Part shown: positions 48,987 through 57,040 of the stretch, one piece after another | Layout: every line of letters begins with the position of its first letter | How positions within the stretch are numbered: the stretch's first letter is position 1 | Source: JABSSA01 sp039984715 | Lineage (GTDB): Bacteria; Pseudomonadota; Alphaproteobacteria; Rhodobacterales; Rhodobacteraceae | Direction: 5' to 3' | Assembly: GCA_039984715.1 (NCBI GenBank) | Contig: JBDWUA010000004.1 | Span: 186,001-250,000, forward strand | Length of the DNA: 64,000 nt | The notes under the pieces: model-generated | Told to the model about the DNA's origin: nothing | Databases searched by the model: none | Seen by the model: only the letters and a program-made list of their open reading frames with translations | Program-made: the position numbers and the translations under genes

Positions 48987-49892
48987 ATGAAGATACAACA
49001 ACTTCGTCTTTTCGTCGCGGTTTACGAAGAGGGATCTTTTTCAGCGGCAGCGATGCGGGTGAATGCCACACAGTCGGGACTGTCGATGCATGTGCGACAG
49101 CTGGAAAAACGCTATGGCGTGACGTTATTCGATCGCAGTTCGACCGGTGTCGTGCCGACAGAAACAGGACGCACGTTTTATCGCCACGCCGTCGACGTCT
49201 TGAATGCCACTGCACTGGCCGAAGACAGTTTGCGCGAATTGTCGGGCGTTTTGTCTGATCACATACATATCGGACTGATGCCGACATTTACCGGGTCCGT
49301 TCTAAGCCCTGCTTTGATGCGCTTCACGCAGGAATACCCCAACGTACGGGTGTCCATTGAAGAGGCGTATTCAGCCACATTATCTAATCGAGTGTCTGAA
49401 GGTGCGCTTGATTTCGCCGTTGTGCCTGCTGTGGAAACGGAGCTGGAGCTAGAAACGTCGTTAATGGCCAAAGACCGCGAATGTTTGGTCTGCAACGGCA
49501 GCAGCTTGCCTGACATTGGCCGTGTTGTGCGCCTTTCCGATTTGCCGCCTTTGCGCTTGGTTCTACCAACTTCCGTAAATGCACGACGGCGAAGGATTGA
49601 ACATTACCTGTCGGTGCACGGTGTCCAAGTGGCCGAGTTGATGGAGCTGGATGCGATGTTGGGCACGCTTGATATTGTTGCCAATTCCGAATGGATGTCG
49701 ATTCTGCCGTTTGTGCTGGGTCGCGCCGATCGCGATGGCGTGACGCGGCGGTTTATTCCTCTTGAGGACCCGCCCCTTGGCGTCGAATATATGCGCATTT
49801 CAAACCGAGCGCGACCCTTGGGCCGCGCTGCTCAGGCATTTGCTGATGTACTTCAAGAAGAGCTGAACACAGCCCTTGAGGACGACATCTAA
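48987..49892 (+). CDS. LysR-type transcriptional regulator
   Basis: A 301-residue LysR regulator. The N-terminal winged HTH is QQLRLFVAVYEEGSFSAAA-type (RLFVAVYEEGSFSAAAMRV, then GVTLFDRSSTGVVPTETG), and the effector domain covers about residues 92-290. It is divergent from the flavin reductase - BKACE operon and probably regulates it, as LysR proteins usually control their divergent neighbour. ATG at 48987 gives the standard N-terminus. It ends 4 bp inside the convergent dctM gene. Confidence 0.93.
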   Translation: MKIQQLRLFVAVYEEGSFSAAAMRVNATQSGLSMHVRQLEKRYGVTLFDRSSTGVVPTETGRTFYRHAVDVLNATALAEDSLRELSGVLSDHIHIGLMPTFTGSVLSPALMRFTQEYPNVRVSIEEAYSATLSNRVSEGALDFAVVPAVETELELETSLMAKDRECLVCNGSSLPDIGRVVRLSDLPPLRLVLPTSVNARRRRIEHYLSVHGVQVAELMELDAMLGTLDIVANSEWMSILPFVLGRADRDGVTRRFIPLEDPPLGVEYMRISNRARPLGRAAQAFADVLQEELNTALEDDI

Positions 49893-51205
49893 AGCAGGCT
49901 TTGCGGCAACCAGCTTGCCAAGCTTGGGAAGACCAGCACAAGCACAGCCACAATAAGGATCATGATCCAATAGGGAATTGATCCCTTGAAGATCATGCCA
50001 AGCGTGACGGATGGATCTGGCACGGCGGCCTTGACGGTGAATATCAATAACCCAAAGGGCGGCGTCAAAAGCCCCGCTTCGATCACCAAAATTCCAAAGA
50101 TCGCAAAGGCCAATTGGTCGATGCCCATGCCCGCTGCGATAGGGGAAAAGATCGGAACCGTCAGTAGGATGATCGACGTCGAGTCGATGAACATCCCCAA
50201 TATCAGCCAGACGGTGAAGATCATCAATATGATGATGATTGGGTTGTCGCTGACCGAAAGCATCGTGTTGTTGATGACGGAAACGGCCCCTCCCATCGCG
50301 AGGAACCGCGAATACATTGAGGCCATGATAAGCAAGATCAGCAAAGGCGCGGTTGTGCGACCGGCCCGAAAAATCGCATCCATCAGGTCATCTCGGCGCA
50401 TGCCTTTCACCAAACCAACCAAAAGAGCACCGATAGCGCCAAAACCCGCAGCTTCGGTTGGGGTTAGGAAGCCGCCCCAAATTCCGCCAATAACAAGCGT
50501 GATCAATGCAACTACAGACAGACTGCTGATCAATTCAGCACGTTTCTGTTCGGCGGGAACCTCATCAAACGCACTGGGTGAACACGCCGGGGCTATGTCT
50601 GGGTTCATTTTGGCTGTGACTATACAATAGCCGACAAAGAACGTGGCCAGCAGCAAACCTGGCACAAGACCTGCGATGAATAGGGCGCCAATGGAAATTT
50701 CCGTCAGAACCGCCCAAATGATCATCAAGATTGATGGTGGGATTAACATGCCTAAACACGCGCTTCCTGCCACAACGCCAAGGGCATAGGGACGGTTGTA
50801 CCCAAGTGCGACCATCTCGGGATAGGCCAAACGCGAAAACGTTGCCGCAGATGCAATCGATACACCGGTGATCGCCGCAAAGATCGAATTGCCGGACACA
50901 GTGGCCACAGCCAAACAGCCCGGAACACGCAGAAAGGCGCGGTTACAGATAGTGAATATGTCCTTCGCTGCCCCTGATCGGGATATAAATTCCCCCATCA
51001 AAACGAACAACGGAATGACAATAAAGATATCTTTACGCAGCGATTCGTATGCCGTTCCGGATAAGACTGAAAATGCGATATCGACGCTGCCAAGCATCCA
51101 GTACACGCCAAGTGCGCTGGCCACGCCTAGGGCAACTGCCACATGCACACCCAGAAAAACCAACACCATCATGATGCCAAGGAATATGAAAATCGTTTCT
51201 GTCAT
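49889..51205 (-). CDS. TRAP transporter large permease (DctM)
   Basis: A 438-residue inner-membrane protein with about twelve hydrophobic segments, of the TRAP DctM family. SRSGAAKDIF, GCLAVATVSGNSIFAA and GMLIPPSILMIIW are typical. It moves the solute with sodium using the DctP protein. It starts 13 bp downstream of dctQ. ATG at 51205 gives the correct N-terminus. The transporter is split: dctQM are on the minus strand and dctP on the plus strand. Confidence 0.95.
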   Translation of the reverse strand: MTETIFIFLGIMMVLVFLGVHVAVALGVASALGVYWMLGSVDIAFSVLSGTAYESLRKDIFIVIPLFVLMGEFISRSGAAKDIFTICNRAFLRVPGCLAVATVSGNSIFAAITGVSIASAATFSRLAYPEMVALGYNRPYALGVVAGSACLGMLIPPSILMIIWAVLTEISIGALFIAGLVPGLLLATFFVGYCIVTAKMNPDIAPACSPSAFDEVPAEQKRAELISSLSVVALITLVIGGIWGGFLTPTEAAGFGAIGALLVGLVKGMRRDDLMDAIFRAGRTTAPLLILLIMASMYSRFLAMGGAVSVINNTMLSVSDNPIIIILMIFTVWLILGMFIDSTSIILLTVPIFSPIAAGMGIDQLAFAIFGILVIEAGLLTPPFGLLIFTVKAAVPDPSVTLGMIFKGSIPYWIMILIVAVLVLVFPSLASWLPQSLL

Positions 51206-51218
51206 GACGCAGTGCCTT

Positions 51219-51728
51219 TCAGCAATTGGGCAGGGCGTCTTGTGCCCCAAGGTCGCCACGCCAATCCGCAACGATCATTAACAAGTAAGCAAATGCGGCA
51301 AAGACTGCCGTCGCCATGATCAAGAACCGAATTGGCCACGTGTATATGCGCAGTGATCCTTCGCCCTCGTATTCACCGATCCGCAAGGCATCCAAAGCTT
51401 CGGGTAATGTTGCGTATCCGATTGCAGCAAACAGTGCGAAACCAAGGACATAACAGAGCGTTCGCAAAAGCTTTTGCGCAAGGGGAGGTAGCATGTCCAC
51501 GACAAGCGTCGTGCGCAGCATTGCCCCGGAAAAGACCGCAAGCGGTAGTTGAAGGAACGTGACAAAGATCACTGAATTTTGGAGAATTTCTTTGGTTCCG
51601 GGTAAGGGCTGCAAAAACAAAATGCGCCCAAACACATCAATCAAAATGACCAACGCAAGGATGAAAACCCACATTGATGATAGTATGTGGATACCGCGCG
51701 CAACCTTAACGACATGGGTGTAAGCCAT
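51219..51728 (-). CDS. TRAP transporter small permease (DctQ)
   Basis: A 169-residue four-helix membrane protein of the DctQ family. ILALVILIDVFGRILF and TKEILQNSVIFVTFLQLPLAV are the family core. It pairs with DctM in the inner membrane. ATG at 51728 follows an AGGAGG Shine-Dalgarno. It heads the dctQM operon and is divergent from dctP by 179 bp. Confidence 0.93.
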   Translation of the reverse strand: MAYTHVVKVARGIHILSSMWVFILALVILIDVFGRILFLQPLPGTKEILQNSVIFVTFLQLPLAVFSGAMLRTTLVVDMLPPLAQKLLRTLCYVLGFALFAAIGYATLPEALDALRIGEYEGEGSLRIYTWPIRFLIMATAVFAAFAYLLMIVADWRGDLGAQDALPNC

Positions 51729-51796
51729 TAAATCCTCCTCATTTAACGTCCTTCCTCTTTGTCCTAGTGCCTGAAACCGCTGCGCGCAATCGCCAA

Positions 51797-51812
51797 TTTA
51801 TCACTTGATAAA
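51797..51812. promoter_or_regulatory. Perfect palindrome in the dctQM/dctP divergent promoter
   Basis: TTTATCACTTGATAAA has 7-bp perfect arms and a 2-bp centre. It sits between divergent dctQ and dctP, where a repressor or activator could control both. Partial copies occur upstream of the LLM gene. Which regulator binds it is unknown. Confidence 0.55.
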
Positions 51813-51907
51813 ATAGTGAAAGAGTGGGACGGTCCAAGTGAGAAAACCGCGTTGGAGGCGCGGTGACCTTATTCAGACGTAGGGGATCGAGCCCCAAGGG
51901 AGGATTT

Positions 51908-52981
51908 ATGATCAAGATGTTTCGTCACATCGCCTGGCCAGTAATCGCCGGTATGGTTTCACTCGCGACGCCAACTTTCGCGGACAGCTTCACACTTCGT
52001 ATCGGGTCTGGCCACCCACAAGGGCCGACGCCCTATGTCAACACAATGTCAGAATTCTTTGCCGCGGAAGTAACGCGCAGAGTTGCTGAAAACACCGAAC
52101 ATGAGGTCGCGTTTATCGAAGCCTATGGCGGTGCAATCGCCGGTGTTGCAGATACTTTGGAATCCGTTCAGCAGGGTATTTTGGACATTGGGGCGTTCTG
52201 TATCTGCTTTGAGCCGTCCAAGATGTTCTTGCACAACTTTCCATACTACCTCGCGTTTGGACCGGAAAAATCCTCTGATGCGATCGCGGCGGCACGGTCG
52301 GTTTATGACACCAACCCGTGGCTGAAGGATGTGATGTCAGAGGAATACGGGCAGAAGTTCCTTGGCCTTGGTGTTTGGGATAATTATCACCTTGGGACCA
52401 AGGACGAATGGACATCGATTGCCGACCTGAAGGGCGTGAAAGTCGGTGGCGCTGGCCCGAATTTGCCATGGCTTGATTACATTCAGGCAATCCCGGTTCA
52501 ATCAACATTGCCAGAAGGTTATTTGGCGCTCAGAACGGGTGTTTATGATGGGTGGTTGATGGTTCCGTCTGCCTATAACGGGTTCAAATTCTATGAGCCT
52601 GCGCCATATTACACGCTGATCGGGTTCGGCGCGATGCCGGTTATCATGATGACAATGAACGACAGCAAGCTGGCCAGTTTGCCAGAAGATGTTCAGGCGA
52701 TCATTCTTGAAGTCGGAGCCGAGTGGGAAGAACGCAACGGGGCCGCAATGGATGCCGTGCAGACTTCAGGTCTTGCTGCGCTGTCAGAAAACGGTGCAAT
52801 CGTGAAAAAGCTTCCGCAAGAAGTTCGGATTGAATGGGCCCAAAGCCTAGCAGACTTCCCTAAGCTTCAAGCGACCGAAGCCAAAGGGCGTGGATTGCCT
52901 GCCATCGAAGTGATGCAAGCGTATATCGATGCCGCCAAAGGTGTTGGTCACGAATGGCCTGTCGAATATCAACTTGAGTAA
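51908..52981 (+). CDS. TRAP transporter substrate-binding protein (DctP)
   Basis: A 357-residue periplasmic binding protein. A signal peptide (MIKMFRHIAWPVIAGMVSLATPTFA-type) is followed by a DctP domain with LRIGSGHPQGPTPYVNTMSEFF, LKGVKVGGAGPN and YLALRTGVYDG. TRAP binding proteins usually bind carboxylates or sulfonates; the ligand here is unknown. A GGGAGG lies just before ATG 51908. A terminator follows at 53050-53080. Confidence 0.93.
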   Translation: MIKMFRHIAWPVIAGMVSLATPTFADSFTLRIGSGHPQGPTPYVNTMSEFFAAEVTRRVAENTEHEVAFIEAYGGAIAGVADTLESVQQGILDIGAFCICFEPSKMFLHNFPYYLAFGPEKSSDAIAAARSVYDTNPWLKDVMSEEYGQKFLGLGVWDNYHLGTKDEWTSIADLKGVKVGGAGPNLPWLDYIQAIPVQSTLPEGYLALRTGVYDGWLMVPSAYNGFKFYEPAPYYTLIGFGAMPVIMMTMNDSKLASLPEDVQAIILEVGAEWEERNGAAMDAVQTSGLAALSENGAIVKKLPQEVRIEWAQSLADFPKLQATEAKGRGLPAIEVMQAYIDAAKGVGHEWPVEYQLE

Positions 52982-53049
52982 CGCGGAACCTCGAAAGCCA
53001 GCAAGAAACTTGATGGCGATCCGCAACTAATCTTATTTTTACTACAGAC

Positions 53050-53083
53050 GGCGCTGCTCCTACGATCAAGGAGCAGCGCCTTT
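53050..53083 (+). terminator. Terminator after dctP
   Basis: A perfect 12-bp stem (GGCGCTGCTCCT and its complement) over a 7-nt loop ACGATCA is followed by TTT. It lies 68 bp after the dctP stop and just before the diverged LLM gene. Confidence 0.85.
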
Positions 53084-53117
53084 GCATTTCGGCGCTGCAT
53101 TGCTTCGGGAGGGCAAA

Positions 53118-53999
53118 ATGCAAGTTGCATGGATGCGAGGAACAAGCACACCAACGCTGACCGCTACGCAATGGCATTCCGTTGTCGTGCAAGCTGATGA
53201 GATTGGATTTCGTCAAGTTCATCTAACAGGGCTTGGGGATGAAGCCTTGATCGCGATGCCTCGCCTGACACAGCTTCGGATTGGACTGGACTTAGCCGGT
53301 TTTCGTCCGCAAGCGCCCCGGACATTGATAAATAATATACGACAGGCTTACGACGCGGTAGACGGCCGCCTTGTTTTGGGTCTGACAACAGGCGCTTCTT
53401 CTCAGATGCGAGCCACCACTCAGATAATGGAAACCGTAACGTCCAAAGCAGCGCCGAACATGTTGCCAAGCGACTTTCCAATGGCAGAACCTCGTCCGGA
53501 AGTGATGGTCATTCCCCAAATTGATACATCACCCAGTGTTACATTGGCCGCTGCAAACGGATTCCACATGTTGTCACCCGCATGGCAAACACGGCAGGAA
53601 TTGTCACGCCACTGGCCGGCAATTGTTGCAAGTGCCACCCATGCAAGCCGTCGTGCATGTCCGTCACAATGGCATGTGGCGCGCTGCGTCTTTATCTCTG
53701 ATGATCGCGCAGCAATTGCGGCATATCGTGCGAAAGCAGCACAAGCGTATCGAACAACGCCGGGCGTTGATCCATCCAAGGCCGAACAGAATATCATTGC
53801 CGGGTCTGCCGCCGAAGTGTTTGAACAAATCACGCAATTGCGCACACGAATTGGACCGTTTGGCACCTTGCATATTGTTGATCCGGGGTTAGACCATGAC
53901 GAAGGGTGTCGCCAACGCAGTCGCTTTGCGTCCATGGTTTTACCCCAGCTTACACGCGGCGACGCTCCCGTTATTCAAAAGGCACTAGAACGCACATGA
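53118..53999 (+). CDS. Shortened, diverged LLM-family paralogue
   Basis: A 293-residue protein that aligns by eye, block after block, with the full LLM monooxygenase at 46366-47484. QAPRTLINN with GRLVLGLTTG matches HPARVAGE with GRLNFGISPGG, QWHVARCVFISDDRAAIAAY matches the DWRVAKNICVAKDRDTARAY block, and the end IGPFGTLHIVDPGLDHDE matches GPFKHLVYAGHDWTD. The first barrel strands are abbreviated and the conserved EHTTDQ segment is missing, so FMN oxygenase activity is doubtful. It overlaps the next hydrolase by ATGA. It may be a partner subunit or a decaying copy. Confidence 0.75.
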   Translation: MQVAWMRGTSTPTLTATQWHSVVVQADEIGFRQVHLTGLGDEALIAMPRLTQLRIGLDLAGFRPQAPRTLINNIRQAYDAVDGRLVLGLTTGASSQMRATTQIMETVTSKAAPNMLPSDFPMAEPRPEVMVIPQIDTSPSVTLAAANGFHMLSPAWQTRQELSRHWPAIVASATHASRRACPSQWHVARCVFISDDRAAIAAYRAKAAQAYRTTPGVDPSKAEQNIIAGSAAEVFEQITQLRTRIGPFGTLHIVDPGLDHDEGCRQRSRFASMVLPQLTRGDAPVIQKALERT

Positions 54000-54778
54000 C
54001 CAGCTATATTCCCCACACTCAAGTCAGTGGAAAAGACGAAATTCCCGTCCTGTTACTTCTTAACTCGCTGGGGACTACGACGCGTATGTGGGATCAACAG
54101 CTTCCTTTATTGGAGCGGTTTTATCGCGTCATTCGAATGGACACACGTGGTCATGGTCAAAGTGCGACACCGGAAGGTCCGTATGACTTTGACATGCTGG
54201 TCTCTGATGCTTTCGGCACGCTGGATCGTTACGGTGTAAAGACAGCCAGCGTCATGGGGTGTTCACTGGGCAGCATGACCGCGCTTGGGATGGGTCTGCG
54301 GGAACCGGACCGAATTGACAGAATTGTATGCGCAGCAGCACGGGCCGATGGCCCTGAACCGTTCCGCAAAAGCTGGGACGACCGCATGGCTGTGATCGCC
54401 GAAAAAGGTGTCGCAGGGTTGTGGGAAGGGTCGTTGGGCAACTGGATGACACCGGCCTTTCGCGAGGCCCAGCCCGACATCGTTGCGATGATGAAGGCAG
54501 AGTTTCTCAAGACCACAGACGATGGATATTGTGCATGTGCCGCCGCGCTAAAAGGTTTGGATTACCTCAAGGACTTGCCACAACTGAAGGTTCCGACCCT
54601 ATTTGTCGCTGGTGAGCATGACAAAGGCGCAGCGCCAGACGTTATGAAAGCCATGTCCGAAGCCGCCGGTGCAGGAGAATTCTCTTTGATCCCAGATGCT
54701 GGTCATATCATCAATGTGAATGCACCAGATGCGTTTAAGTTGGCTATCATGGATTTCCTTGAGATGTCTTGCGAATGA
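53996..54778 (+). CDS. Alpha/beta hydrolase, 3-oxoadipate enol-lactonase-like
   Basis: A 260-residue alpha/beta hydrolase close to PcaD. LLLNSLGTTTRMWDQQLP opens the fold, the nucleophile Ser is in GCSLGSMTA, and the acid and His are in GEHDKGA and DAGHIINVNAP. The family hydrolyses enol-lactones, esters or similar bonds. No other protocatechuate-pathway gene is nearby, so a lactone made by the local monooxygenase is an attractive substrate, by inference. It is coupled to the LLM-like gene by ATGA and its stop abuts the convergent GST stop with no gap. Confidence 0.9.
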   Translation: MTSYIPHTQVSGKDEIPVLLLLNSLGTTTRMWDQQLPLLERFYRVIRMDTRGHGQSATPEGPYDFDMLVSDAFGTLDRYGVKTASVMGCSLGSMTALGMGLREPDRIDRIVCAAARADGPEPFRKSWDDRMAVIAEKGVAGLWEGSLGNWMTPAFREAQPDIVAMMKAEFLKTTDDGYCACAAALKGLDYLKDLPQLKVPTLFVAGEHDKGAAPDVMKAMSEAAGAGEFSLIPDAGHIINVNAPDAFKLAIMDFLEMSCE

Positions 54779-55414
54779 TCATTGCGGTGCACGCAGGCTT
54801 GAATAGTCGATCATGACGTTGTCACGATAGGACTGTCGGTCGGATAATCGGTCAAAATAGGCCGATATGTTCGGCCATTCAGGTCTGGTGATGTCGACAG
54901 TGAAATACCGATACAGACAGCTGCCGAATGGAATATCGGCAAGGGTTAGCGTGTTTCCCAAAAGGTATGGCCCATCCGCAAGGGCCGCTTCTGCAATTTG
55001 AAACTGGCCGTGCAGGATATCCAACGCAGACGCCAAGGCGCGCGGATCTCGTTTGGCTATGGGCAATCGAACGGTTTGATAGAACATCTGAATGAACGAC
55101 GGATACAGCCCGGTTTGAAACCAGTCCATCCACATGTCGGCCTGTGCGCGGTCGGCATCGGAAACGACGGAAAGCGGGCCGCCATTTACATGCACCAAGT
55201 GTCGGCAAATTGCGTTTGATTCCCGCAATACCAATTCATCTTCGACTAAGGTCGGAACGCGCCCGGCGGGATTCATCGCCCGATATTCATCAGTATCAAG
55301 ACCGCCAAATGCACCGCCCGCGTCGACCTGATCAAAGGCCAATCCAGATTCGGATAACACCCATGCGACTTTCTGAACATTGATCGAAGTCATTCGCCCC
55401 CAAAGGGTCCGCAT
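54779..55414 (-). CDS. Glutathione S-transferase family protein
   Basis: A 211-residue GST. The N-terminal thioredoxin-fold domain (MRTLWGRMTSINVQKVAWVL, then NPAGRVPTLVED and LRESNAICRHLV) has the glutathione-binding ES pair, and the C-terminal all-helical domain covers about 85-205. It may conjugate glutathione to an electrophilic intermediate or act as an isomerase. It is convergent with the hydrolase and divergent from the TetR gene, which may control it. Confidence 0.92.
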   Translation of the reverse strand: MRTLWGRMTSINVQKVAWVLSESGLAFDQVDAGGAFGGLDTDEYRAMNPAGRVPTLVEDELVLRESNAICRHLVHVNGGPLSVVSDADRAQADMWMDWFQTGLYPSFIQMFYQTVRLPIAKRDPRALASALDILHGQFQIAEAALADGPYLLGNTLTLADIPFGSCLYRYFTVDITRPEWPNISAYFDRLSDRQSYRDNVMIDYSSLRAPQ

Positions 55415-55517
55415 CTTCGGTCTCCTCGCTAATTGATCATTTGATTACTTTTGTGGCTGTAACCCTAACGGTAATCTGATATAGAACAACTAAGAGTTTT
55501 TTTGACGGGAATGCGGT

Positions 55518-56222
55518 TTGGCGAATTTTGACGATCAAATCTTGCCTAAAGCGGGCTGTGAGGGTGCAAAAGAAGCTGCACCCAAGCGGCGACGCAAGTC
55601 GTCAGAAGACAGGATGCTTGATATCATCGAAGCTGCTGCGGACCACTTTGCCGAAGTCGGATTCAGTGGTGGCACCCGCGACATCGCCAAAAGGGTCGGT
55701 GTCACACAGCCACTTTTGTATCGGTATTTTCCAGACAAAAACAGTTTGATCGAAGCGGTCTATAAAAGCGTCTATCTGGAAAGTTGGAACGCTGATTGGG
55801 ACATTGGATTGCAAGACAGAACACAGTCAGTGCGTTCGCGGTTCGATCAGTTCTACCGCGACTACACGGCTGCGAATTTTAACCCGCGCTGGCTTAGGAT
55901 TTCGTACTTTGCGGGTTTGCGGGATGCGCAGATCAATCAATGGTACAATCACCTGATCGAAGAACTGATCCTAAAACAACTGGTCAGAGAACACCGTGTT
56001 GAATTGGGCCTTCCGGATGATGCCTATGTGACGACTGAAGAATTGGAAGTTGCCTGGCAAATCCACGGTGGGCTTTTGCATTATGGATGGCGCCGTCACG
56101 TGCTGAACTTGCCTGTGTCCAACGATATGGATCAAGTGATCTGCGACGCACTGGACATGTACTTCTCGGTTGCTGAAGGTGTCTATATGCGCATGGCGCG
56201 CAGCAATGCTGATATTGCCTAG
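55518..56222 (+). CDS. TetR/AcrR-family transcriptional regulator
   Basis: A 234-residue regulator. Residues about 30-80 hold the TetR HTH (MLDIIEAAADHFAEVGF, then TRDIAKRVGVTQPLLYRYF); the rest is a helical ligand domain. The first in-frame ATG (55614) would cut into the first helix, so a TTG start at 55518, seven bases after GGGA, is preferred. It is divergent from the GST gene by 103 bp and probably controls it. Ligand unknown. Confidence 0.88.
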   Translation: MANFDDQILPKAGCEGAKEAAPKRRRKSSEDRMLDIIEAAADHFAEVGFSGGTRDIAKRVGVTQPLLYRYFPDKNSLIEAVYKSVYLESWNADWDIGLQDRTQSVRSRFDQFYRDYTAANFNPRWLRISYFAGLRDAQINQWYNHLIEELILKQLVREHRVELGLPDDAYVTTEELEVAWQIHGGLLHYGWRRHVLNLPVSNDMDQVICDALDMYFSVAEGVYMRMARSNADIA

Positions 56223-56299
56223 TAGCGAAAGTGATTTCGATCTCTGTTCTTTGCGCGCTAAACTGATAGCCGAATTAAAAGGCTACAAAGGACGTTGCC

Positions 56300-56824
56300 A
56301 TGAGTCACAAGCTGACCCCCGACACGCAAGCCCCTGATCTGAAACTGCCATTGGTTGGTGGCGGAGAGTTTGATCTGGCAAGCGAGAAACCCGAAAACTT
56401 TACAATGGTCCTATTCTACCGTGGCTATCACTGCCCGGTGTGCAAGAATTACTTGGGCGGGTTGGTTGAAGCGCTCAAAGAATACGAAGCAGCGGGTTTC
56501 AACGTCGTTGTTGCATCGATGAACACAGAAGAACTTGCCCAGAAGTCCGTGGACGAATGGGGTTTAGGTGATGTGCGTGTCGGTCATTCGTTGACTGTTG
56601 ATCAGGCTAAAGACTGGGGTCTTTGGATTTCCAAAGCGTTCAAAGACGTTGAAGCAGACTTGTTCACCGAACCGGGTTTGTTTTGGATTCGCCCAGACGG
56701 CAAACTGTACCTCGCCGACATCTCGAATATGCCGTGGGCACGCCCAGATTTGAAAATGCTGCTGTCCAAAGTTGGTTATGCGTTGGAAAACAATTATCCG
56801 GCGCGCGGCACATACGCGGCTTAA
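56300..56824 (+). CDS. AhpC/TSA-type peroxiredoxin-like protein
   Basis: A 174-residue thioredoxin-fold protein. FYRGYHCPVCKNYLGGL carries a Cys-X2-Cys pair where peroxiredoxins have a single peroxidatic Cys (TxxC), the pattern of the redoxin-family SelL/Prx-like group. It likely reduces peroxides or disulfides. ATG at 56300 follows an AAAGGAC. A terminator follows. It stands alone downstream of TetR. Confidence 0.9.
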   Translation: MSHKLTPDTQAPDLKLPLVGGGEFDLASEKPENFTMVLFYRGYHCPVCKNYLGGLVEALKEYEAAGFNVVVASMNTEELAQKSVDEWGLGDVRVGHSLTVDQAKDWGLWISKAFKDVEADLFTEPGLFWIRPDGKLYLADISNMPWARPDLKMLLSKVGYALENNYPARGTYAA

Positions 56825-56849
56825 CTAACGCTGTTTCAAACATTTAAGT

Positions 56850-56880
56850 GGGCTGCTCATTGAACCGAGTGGCCCGTTTT
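56850..56880 (+). terminator. Terminator after the peroxiredoxin gene
   Basis: GGGC and CTC pair with GAG and GCCC around a short loop, broken by a TG/TG mismatch, and TTTTTG follows. It lies 26 bp after the stop. Confidence 0.65.
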
Positions 56881-57040
56881 TGTTTTCAACGTCCCAATGC
56901 AACAAATTAATAAACTGATGGATGCCAACAAGTCTTATTATAAGACGTGATAGCGCTCCCGATGCATAATTTTCCAGCGTCTCAAAGATCGGACGCCTGC
57001 CGCAATGCTCGGCACACCGTGATATTCTGGGAGGAAACAC

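Noticed and set aside
46366..56222. Pyrimidine (rut) catabolism cluster
   Set aside because: An LLM enzyme, flavin reductase, hydrolase and TetR gene are present, but RutB and RutC type genes are missing and BKACE, TRAP and GST do not belong to rut.
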